A stretch of 7,215 nt of DNA from Acidobacteriota bacterium (lineage in GTDB: Bacteria; Acidobacteriota; UBA4820; DSQY01): NCBI GenBank assembly GCA_022759065.1, contig JAEMPZ010000225.1, forward strand, positions 1 through 7,215, given 5' to 3'. Shown piece after piece: positions 1 through 4,633 of the stretch (the first letter of the stretch is position 1; each line of letters begins with the position of its first letter). A program made the translations under genes and the position numbers. The notes below the pieces were generated by a model. It was not told the origin of the DNA. It saw only the letters and a list, made by a program, of their open reading frames with translations, and searched no databases.

Positions 1-8
1 AACTTGAG

Positions 9-22
9 CACATTATCCTCCC
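9..22 (-). promoter_or_regulatory. Possible ribosome binding site and start codon of a further minus-strand gene cut by the window edge
   Basis: Read on the minus strand, GGGAGG (22 to 17) is a strong Shine-Dalgarno match. It is followed by ATG at 13-11 (3-nt gap, short) and by an overlapping GTG at 11-9 (5-nt gap, better spaced). Only three or four codons lie inside the window, so no product can be named. The site sits downstream of a consensus -10 box at 44-49, which makes a start of a new gene plausible. It could be chance in G-rich DNA. Confidence 0.3.
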
Positions 23-43
23 GCGAGCCACCCGGACGCTAAG

Positions 44-49
44 ATTATA
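44..49 (-). promoter_or_regulatory. Consensus -10 box (TATAAT) on the minus strand beside the octamer array
   Basis: The minus strand reads a perfect TATAAT at 49 to 44, in an A+T-rich island within G+C-rich DNA. The only -35-like match is GTGAGA at 73-68 (four of six bases, 18-bp spacer), and it lies inside the octamer repeat array. Transcription would start near position 37 and run to the possible ribosome binding site at 17-22, giving a short leader. The promoter would serve a gene left of the window, separately from the exporter operon ending at 136. The -10 is seen directly; promoter activity is inferred. Confidence 0.4.
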
Positions 50-52
50 TCT

Positions 53-116
53 CTCACTTTCTCACTTTCTCACTTTCTCACTTTCTCACTTTCTCACTCT
101 CTCACTTTCTCGCTTC
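53..116. repeat. Tandem array of an 8-bp unit (CTCACTTT; AAAGTGAG on the minus strand)
   Basis: Exact CTCACTTT units lie at 53-60, 61-68, 69-76, 77-84 and 85-92. They are followed by CTCACTCT at 93-100 (one change), an exact unit at 101-108, and a degenerate CTCGCTTC at 109-116. The strand that continues the operon's sense is purine-rich, and every unit there contains TGA. Since 8 is not a multiple of 3, all three frames on that strand are stopped within 24 nt. The units have no dyad symmetry and no spacers, so this is neither a CRISPR array nor a hairpin terminator. It occupies most of the gap after the last permease gene and ends 3 bp from a minus-strand TATAAT. Identical units at one end and altered ones at the other suggest expansion by slippage. 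Confidence 0.95.
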
Positions 117-135
117 CGCCTCTGGCTTCTAACGC

Positions 136-1314
136 CTATAGTTCCCTCAGCGCTTGGGCGATGGGCAGGCGCGCGGCGCGAAATGAGGGCAAAATGCCGC
201 CCCAGAACCCCATGAACAGCGCGAACGCGACCCCTTCCGCCAGAAGGCCCGGAGTTATCCTGAAGGCGAAGGCAATCTGCGAGAAGGACTGCCAGTTGAG
301 GGTCGAGGTGGTGACGCCATTGAGGGGCAGGGACGCCATGCATCCGGCCACTCCTCCAAGAAAAGCGATGAAGAGGGATTCGAGAAGAAACGCTATGACC
401 ACGCTGCCTGCCCCGAAGCCGAGCGCGCGCAGGGTCGCTATCTCCCTGGAGCGGGCGGAAACGGCCGAGTACATCGTATTGAAGGCGCCGAAAACCGCGC
501 CCACTCCCATCACCCCCGCCACGAGAAACCCCAGGACTTTGATGAGCGCGGTCATCATTCTCGACTGGTTGGCATAGTATTCGTTCTCCCGCTGGGCGGA
601 AACAGTGAGCCTGGGGTCGGCGGCGAGCGCGGCCTGAAAGCCCTTCAGCGCGGAAGGTTCCGTCAGCCTCACCGTCGCCGACGAAAAAATGTCCAGAGGC
701 CGCTTGTAAGTCTGGTTCAGGACGGCGTTGTCGGCCCAAACCTCCGAATCGTAGGCGCTGCCTTTTGCATCAAGTATCCCCACGACCGTCCAAATTAGCC
801 CGCCGAAGCGCGGGCGGTCTCCAAGCTTTAGTCCCTCGTACATGTCCGAGGCGTTGCGGCCAGCGACGAGCTCGGCCATGCCAGGGCGAAGGAATCTTCC
901 TTGCGCGACTCGGATTCCCTGGTGCACTTCGAGAGCCATATCGGTGACGCCCCTGACCTGCGCCAGGGCATCGGCGCCGGAAGCTTTGTGCCGGAAGGCC
1001 GTGATCACGACCACCTCGCCGCTCGCCATCGCCCGGTTTCTTAAGTCGCGGGCCACTTGGGGCGCGTCGCTTATCACCCTGAGCTGGTCCAGCGTCACGA
1101 CGCTCTCCATCTCGGTGCTGGCGCCGCCTCGCATGACGATGGCGTTTCGCGGCGAGCCGCTGTCCACAAGCGTGCGCTGAAAGCCGCGGGCGAGGGCAAG
1201 CATGGCGATAAAAACCGCCACGACGCCGGCGATGCCAAGCACCGCAACCAGGTTGCTCTTCCAGCGGGCGCGCACGGAACGCACGTTGTACAAGAGAGGG
1301 ATAGTTGAATTCAC
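136..1314 (-). CDS. FtsX/MacB-type ABC transporter permease (second permease of the operon)
   Basis: Inner-membrane permease of 392 residues, the usual size for a stand-alone LolC/LolE or MacB-like subunit. It shows the family layout: one membrane helix near the N-terminus (about 22-44), a large periplasmic domain (about 45-255), then three helices at about 257-281, 305-330 and 354-376. Two family hallmarks are visible: a cytoplasmic loop SRSREIATLRALGF (287-300) that contacts the ATPase, and a C-terminal tail of the P-x-x-R-A-A-R-L-P-I-x-x-A-L-R type (376-390). The start is GTG, directly after the TGA stop of the upstream permease (no gap), with GGAGGG at 1325-1320 five nt upstream, so translation is probably coupled. 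An ATG at 1318 is only one nt from that site and enters a wrong frame. It should pair with the 1315-2454 permease and use the ATPase at 2465-3187. Substrate unknown. No convincing terminator follows. Confidence 0.94.
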   Translation of the reverse strand: MNSTIPLLYNVRSVRARWKSNLVAVLGIAGVVAVFIAMLALARGFQRTLVDSGSPRNAIVMRGGASTEMESVVTLDQLRVISDAPQVARDLRNRAMASGEVVVITAFRHKASGADALAQVRGVTDMALEVHQGIRVAQGRFLRPGMAELVAGRNASDMYEGLKLGDRPRFGGLIWTVVGILDAKGSAYDSEVWADNAVLNQTYKRPLDIFSSATVRLTEPSALKGFQAALAADPRLTVSAQRENEYYANQSRMMTALIKVLGFLVAGVMGVGAVFGAFNTMYSAVSARSREIATLRALGFGAGSVVIAFLLESLFIAFLGGVAGCMASLPLNGVTTSTLNWQSFSQIAFAFRITPGLLAEGVAFALFMGFWGGILPSFRAARLPIAQALREL

Positions 1315-2454
1315 TCATACCCTCCGCAGCGCTTCGACGATCCGAAGCCGCATGGCAAGCCACGCGGGAATGATGCCTGCCGCGGCTCCAAGTGCCAGTG
1401 TTACAGCGAGCCCCAGCGCCATCTTTCCGGCGGAGAGATAGAAAAGCGGCAGCATGCCGCCTGTCGGATCGCCGCGCAGAGTGTAAAGCTTGACGGCCGC
1501 AAGTCCGATGACTCCTCCCTGAATGGCGTAGCCCAAGGACTCGGCAAGCACGAGCCAGAGGACCGTGCCGTTCCGAAAGCCGATCGTCTTGAGCACGGCC
1601 AATTCCCCGGTGCGCTCTCGGACGGCCATAGCCATCGTGTTTCCGGTTACAAGAAGGAGGGTAAAGAAGACGACCGTCCCGATTACCAGGATTAGCAGCT
1701 TGATGTTTCCCATCTGCTTCACGAACCCTGACGCGAAGGCGCTCTCGGTCTCGGTCTTGGTCTCCCAGCTCGAGTTCGCGAACCGGTCGTCAATGGCCTT
1801 TGAAACATAGATGGCGCGGTCAGGATCCTTTACCCGTATGACGTACCATCCGACCATGCCTTTGCCCCACTGCCTTCGCTCTTCCAGATAGGCGCCGTGG
1901 AACCAGAATTGCGTTACGTCGTCCTCCTGGCGGTGTCCGGTGTAAATTCCGTCAACGTTGAACTCCCAGACCCCGCCGAAAATCGTGGCAATGATCGGGA
2001 CGCGGTCGCCTATTTTGAAGCCGTACTTGGCGGCCGTGGCCTGCCCGATGACGCACCCTTCCCTGTCAGCGAGGAATGCGGACCACTGAGCCGGAGGGAC
2101 TTTGAACTCGGGATAGACCCTGAGCCATGTATCGGTGTCAATCGCGAACTGGGGAAAGAAGTTCTTGTCATCCTGATACTTGCCCCCAAACCAGGAGGCG
2201 TAAGTCACTTCCTTCACGCCTGGCAACTGAAGCATCCGTTCCTTGTATGCGACCGGCAAAGGCATGATCAGGGAGATTTTATTTCGCGTAACAAGCCGGT
2301 CAGCTCCCGCCACATCAACCCCCTGGTTGAAGGCGGTTTGAATCGTGGCCAGAAGGCCGAAGAGAAAGAGAGCGACGGCGTAGGAACCTATTGTAAGAGT
2401 CGTCCTCACCTTCTTGCGCGCCATGTTGCGCCAAATCAGTGCAAAAAATTTCAT
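1315..2454 (-). CDS. FtsX/MacB-type ABC transporter permease (first permease of the operon)
   Basis: Inner-membrane permease of 379 residues. It has a membrane helix at about 17-40 after a basic N-terminus (RNMARKKVRTT), a periplasmic domain (about 41-248), and three further helices at about 250-275, 298-322 and 342-366. The ATPase-contacting loop RERTGELAVLKTIGF (279-293) and the tail PAWLAMRLRIVEALRRV (363-379) are typical of the FtsX-like family. The periplasmic part has the common segment with a conserved GxK-x-GD-x-(V/I)-P pattern (145-153). It differs clearly from the neighbouring permease in sequence, so the working pump is probably a heterodimer, as in LolCE, and not a homodimer as in MacB. 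Its start codon lies in a 7-bp repeat array shared with the end of the ATPase gene. AAGG at 2465-2462, 7 nt upstream and overlapping the ATPase stop, is the likely ribosome binding site. Substrate unknown. Confidence 0.94.
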   Translation of the reverse strand: MKFFALIWRNMARKKVRTTLTIGSYAVALFLFGLLATIQTAFNQGVDVAGADRLVTRNKISLIMPLPVAYKERMLQLPGVKEVTYASWFGGKYQDDKNFFPQFAIDTDTWLRVYPEFKVPPAQWSAFLADREGCVIGQATAAKYGFKIGDRVPIIATIFGGVWEFNVDGIYTGHRQEDDVTQFWFHGAYLEERRQWGKGMVGWYVIRVKDPDRAIYVSKAIDDRFANSSWETKTETESAFASGFVKQMGNIKLLILVIGTVVFFTLLLVTGNTMAMAVRERTGELAVLKTIGFRNGTVLWLVLAESLGYAIQGGVIGLAAVKLYTLRGDPTGGMLPLFYLSAGKMALGLAVTLALGAAAGIIPAWLAMRLRIVEALRRV

Positions 2455-2478
2455 CCTTCAACCTTCACGCTTCATGCT
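2451..2478. repeat. Degenerate tandem array of a 7-bp unit (TCANNCT; AGNNTGA on the minus strand) at the ATPase/permease junction
   Basis: Four back-to-back units are seen on the plus strand: TCATCCT (2451-2457), TCAACCT (2458-2464), TCACGCT (2465-2471) and TCATGCT (2472-2478). Five of seven positions are fixed. On the coding strand each unit carries TGA. One of these TGAs is the stop of the ATPase gene (2467-2465), the AAGG at the next unit boundary is the likely ribosome binding site of the permease, and the last unit supplies its ATG (2454-2452). The two variable positions in each unit argue that this is an old or constrained array. Confidence 0.75.
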
Positions 2479-3187
2479 TCTTCACCGCCTCCACCAGGGC
2501 TCCCTTCTCAAGGTGCAGGAGGGTCCTGGCCCGCTCGGCGGCCCTTGGGTCATGGGTCACGAGAAGGATGGTCTTGCCGTAATCGGCGCATAGCCGATGA
2601 AGAAGGTCCATCACTTCGTCGGCGCTCGCCCGGTCAAGGTCGCCAGTAGGCTCGTCGCACAGCAGGAAAGTTGGATCGGCCACGATGGCCCGCGCTATGG
2701 CTACTCGCTGCTCCTGGCCGCCGGAAAGCTCCCGCGGGTAATGGCCGATGCGGTCCTTGAGGCCGACCAGCTCCAGCGCCGCCTCGGCGTGGGCGCGCCG
2801 CTCCGCCTTTGAAAGCCGGGTGAGAAGCAACGGCAGCTCGACGTTCTGAAAGGCCGTAAGCACTGGCATCAGGTTGTACATCTGAAAAATGAAGCCGACG
2901 TGCCTCGCTCGCCACGCCGTGAGCTTCGCCGCGCTCAATGCCGTGATCTCGTCGCCCGCCACGGTGATGCTTCCTGACGATGGCAGGTCCAGCCCCCCAA
3001 GGAGATTCAGGAGCGTGGTCTTGCCTGAGCCTGATGGCCCCATGAAGGCTACGAATTCGCCCTCCTCCACGTCAAGGTTCAGGCCCCGAAGCACGTGAAC
3101 GGCCTGGCCGCCTCTGACATAGGCCTTGTCCAAGTTTCTTACCCTGATGAGCGATGTCCCGCCGCCATTGCCATCAATGCGAACCAT
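2465..3187 (-). CDS. ABC transporter ATP-binding protein, LolD/MacB type
   Basis: Cytoplasmic ATPase of 240 residues that drives the paired permeases. All nucleotide-binding motifs are present: Walker [10 protein letters not shown] (50-58), Q-loop glutamine at 102 in FQMYNLMP, signature LSGGQ (154-158), Walker B ending in D178-E179 with the family form DEPTGDLD (178-185), and the H-loop histidine at 212 in THD. The run FQxxNLxPxLTAxxNVxLPL (101-120) is characteristic of the LolD/MacB/FtsE branch, which works with FtsX-like permeases. The start is supported by AAGGGG at 3199-3194, 6 nt upstream of the ATG. The first ~12 residues are glycine-rich and may be a short flexible tail. The gene follows the adaptor by 21 nt and precedes the first permease by 10 nt. 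Its last codons and stop fall in a 7-bp repeat array, so the C-terminal tail (KKHEA) is repeat-derived. Confidence 0.97.
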   Translation of the reverse strand: MVRIDGNGGGTSLIRVRNLDKAYVRGGQAVHVLRGLNLDVEEGEFVAFMGPSGSGKTTLLNLLGGLDLPSSGSITVAGDEITALSAAKLTAWRARHVGFIFQMYNLMPVLTAFQNVELPLLLTRLSKAERRAHAEAALELVGLKDRIGHYPRELSGGQEQRVAIARAIVADPTFLLCDEPTGDLDRASADEVMDLLHRLCADYGKTILLVTHDPRAAERARTLLHLEKGALVEAVKKHEA

Positions 3188-3208
3188 TGCGAACCCCTTG
3201 CCGTGGCC

Positions 3209-4438
3209 TCATCCGCCGGAGACCTTCACCCGCTCGCCATCTTTCAGCCTGGCCGGACCGGAGATAACCACCGATTCGCCCGGCTGGACGCCCGAGACAA
3301 CCTCCACCTCGCTCTCCAGCGTCTTCCCCAAGACAAGGAGGCGGCGCTGAAGGCGCTCGTTGGCAGCCACGTAGGCGGCCTTTGCCCCCGCCTCGTCGCG
3401 CACCGCCTCTTTGGGAATGATGGACAACGCCTCCGGCGCGCCCTTGGCCGGCGGCTCGGCCAGGAAAGCAACCTTGACGCCCATGTCCGGCAGGATCCTC
3501 GGGTCCAGTTTGTCAAAGGATATGCGAACCTTCACCGTAGCCTTCTGCCGGTCAGCCGATGGGATAACGGTCCTGACTGCCGCTGGAATCTGCCAGTCCG
3601 GATAGGCGTCCAGCGTGGCCATCACCTTTTGGCCCGGGGCCACCTTGGCGATATACGACTCGTTGACGTCAACTTCGATTTCCAGGGAACTCATGTCCAC
3701 GATGGTCGAGATGCCGGTGCGGGTGAAACCTCCACCGGCGGAGATGGGCGAAACCATTTCACCGGGCTGGGCGTCTTTGGAAACCGCCATGCCGGCAAAA
3801 GGGGCGCGAACGGTGCAGTTGTCCAAGTCCTGCTTGGCGATTGCGATTCTCGCCCGCGCGGCCTTGACTTGCTTTTTTGAGCCTTCGAGCCTGGCGTCGA
3901 GCGAAGCGGCGGCGGCTCGCGCGGTATCGAGCGTCTGCTGGTCAATGAAGCCGCCCTCGCGCAAAGACTCGTACCGGTCGAGCGTCTTGTGGGCTTCGTT
4001 CGCCTGGGCCGCGAGGTCTGGGACGGAGGCCTCGGCAACCGCCAAATCGGCCGTGGCCGCGTTAAAAGCGGCGAGGAGGTCGGAATCGTCGAGCCGCGCA
4101 AGCACCTGGCCTTCCTCGACGCGCATCCCCTCGTCCACGAATATCTCCTTCACCCGCCCGGTGATTTTGGCCGCCACGGTCGCCTTCCGGCGCGGCGTGA
4201 CGTAGCCGCTGGCGTTTAGGACCGTAAGGCCTTCGGCTCCGCCGGCCGGCCTGGCCTGCGCCACCGTTACAGTTGGTTTTTTTGAAGCTGCTACAAACAG
4301 AACCAGCAGCACTATCACGGCCCCGGCTACAGCGGGCCAGAGCCAGCGCCCGCGGGATGCGCCCCCGCCGCCAGATCTCGCAAAGGCGTCAAGCCTCAGT
4401 GATGAAATGTCCGCCGGTCCCTTTTGATTCGTGTCCAT
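3209..4438 (-). CDS. Periplasmic adaptor (membrane fusion) protein of the MacA/HlyD type
   Basis: Adaptor of 409 residues linking an inner-membrane ABC pump to an outer-membrane channel. It has a cytoplasmic N-terminus of about 31 residues with a glycine run (RSGGGGASRGR), then one membrane helix (about 32-51) with no signal peptidase II cysteine. The periplasmic part follows the family order: first half of the lipoyl domain (about 85-117, with GRVKEIFVDEGMRVEEGQVLARL), an alpha-helical hairpin rich in Ala, Glu and Lys (about 121-205), second lipoyl half (208-231, CTVRAPFAGMAV), then the beta-barrel (about 245-328) and membrane-proximal domain to the end. The start was placed at 4438 because AGGGGAG lies about 6 nt upstream. 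A longer reading from 4525 would add 29 residues in probable promoter DNA. First gene of the operon. The fairly short hairpin (about 85 residues) resembles MacA-like adaptors; an outer-membrane partner must be encoded elsewhere. Confidence 0.95.
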   Translation of the reverse strand: MDTNQKGPADISSLRLDAFARSGGGGASRGRWLWPAVAGAVIVLLVLFVAASKKPTVTVAQARPAGGAEGLTVLNASGYVTPRRKATVAAKITGRVKEIFVDEGMRVEEGQVLARLDDSDLLAAFNAATADLAVAEASVPDLAAQANEAHKTLDRYESLREGGFIDQQTLDTARAAAASLDARLEGSKKQVKAARARIAIAKQDLDNCTVRAPFAGMAVSKDAQPGEMVSPISAGGGFTRTGISTIVDMSSLEIEVDVNESYIAKVAPGQKVMATLDAYPDWQIPAAVRTVIPSADRQKATVKVRISFDKLDPRILPDMGVKVAFLAEPPAKGAPEALSIIPKEAVRDEAGAKAAYVAANERLQRRLLVLGKTLESEVEVVSGVQPGESVVISGPARLKDGERVKVSGG

Positions 4439-4470
4439 TGATTCTCCCCTCGCGGCAGCCGCCACGCCTA

Positions 4471-4476
4471 ATTTTA
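4471..4476 (-). promoter_or_regulatory. Possible -10 box for the exporter operon
   Basis: The minus strand reads TAAAAT (five of six matches to TATAAT) at 4476 to 4471, which would give a leader of about 25 nt before the adaptor start at 4438. No good -35 match lies at the expected distance, so the promoter may be weak or need an activator. The A+T island at 4565-4580 also offers TATTAT on this strand (4572-4567) as an alternative, with a leader of about 120 nt. Confidence 0.3.
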
Positions 4477-4479
4477 AAC

Positions 4480-4510
4480 GGCGAAACGATGAAATTGTTT
4501 CGAGTTCGCC
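4480..4510. promoter_or_regulatory. Inverted repeat in the divergent promoter region, possible operator
   Basis: CGAAAC (4482-4487) and GTTTCG (4497-4502) form a perfect 6-bp inverted repeat with a 9-bp spacer. A second, overlapping pair, GGCGAA (4480-4485) and TTCGCC (4505-4510), extends the symmetry on a slightly different centre. The half-site centres of the inner pair are 15 bp apart. The repeat lies just upstream of the possible exporter -10 (where a -35 would be) and about 55 bp upstream of the mutS -10, so a bound regulator could govern the exporter. No regulator gene is in the window. It could also be chance. Confidence 0.35.
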
Positions 4511-4565
4511 AAACCATAGCCCCAAAAACCAGAAGACGCAATGGGATTGGGCTCCCCATTTCCGA

Positions 4566-4571
4566 TATAAT
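4566..4571 (+). promoter_or_regulatory. Consensus -10 box (TATAAT) upstream of mutS
   Basis: A perfect TATAAT lies 62 bp before the mutS ATG, in the most A+T-rich part of the divergent spacer. Transcription would start near 4578, giving a leader of about 55 nt. The bases at the usual -35 distance (4542-4549) match TTGACA poorly and there is no TG extension, so the strength of the promoter is unclear. Confidence 0.5.
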
Positions 4572-4633
4572 AGCTTTTTATCCGGCGCGGAGCGAGTCCT
4601 CTAACTGTCCGGCGCCGCTTTTATTGGAGCCGC

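Noticed and set aside
53..116. CRISPR array or intrinsic terminator
   Set aside because: The units are 8 bp, contiguous and without spacers, so it is not CRISPR. They lack dyad symmetry, so they cannot form a terminator hairpin.
117..135. Rho-independent terminator directly after the last permease
   Set aside because: Only 3-bp stems (such as GCC/GGC) can be drawn, and no T-run follows on the minus strand.
770..1363. Long minus-strand frame overlapping the second permease
   Set aside because: It is the +1 frame of a clear FtsX-type gene, is rich in Arg, Pro and Ala as expected of a shadow of G+C-rich coding DNA, and shows no family motif.
1897..2649. 250-codon plus-strand frame opposite the first permease and ATPase
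   Set aside because: It lies antisense to two genes with intact motifs, has a low-complexity composition, and crosses a gene junction with no ribosome binding site of note.
3095..3880. 261-codon plus-strand frame opposite the adaptor and ATPase
   Set aside because: Antisense shadow of well-supported genes; no recognisable domain.
136..4438. Assignment of the operon as the lipoprotein-releasing system lolCDE
   Set aside because: The ATPase and permease types fit, but Lol has no HlyD-type adaptor. The adaptor as first gene points to a tripartite exporter, so no lol symbols were given.
4439..4525. N-terminal extension of the adaptor from an upstream ATG at 4525
   Set aside because: The added 29 residues lack adaptor features, no Shine-Dalgarno sequence was noted for it, and the stretch overlaps the inverted repeat and possible -10. 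The ATG at 4438 has a strong, well-spaced site.
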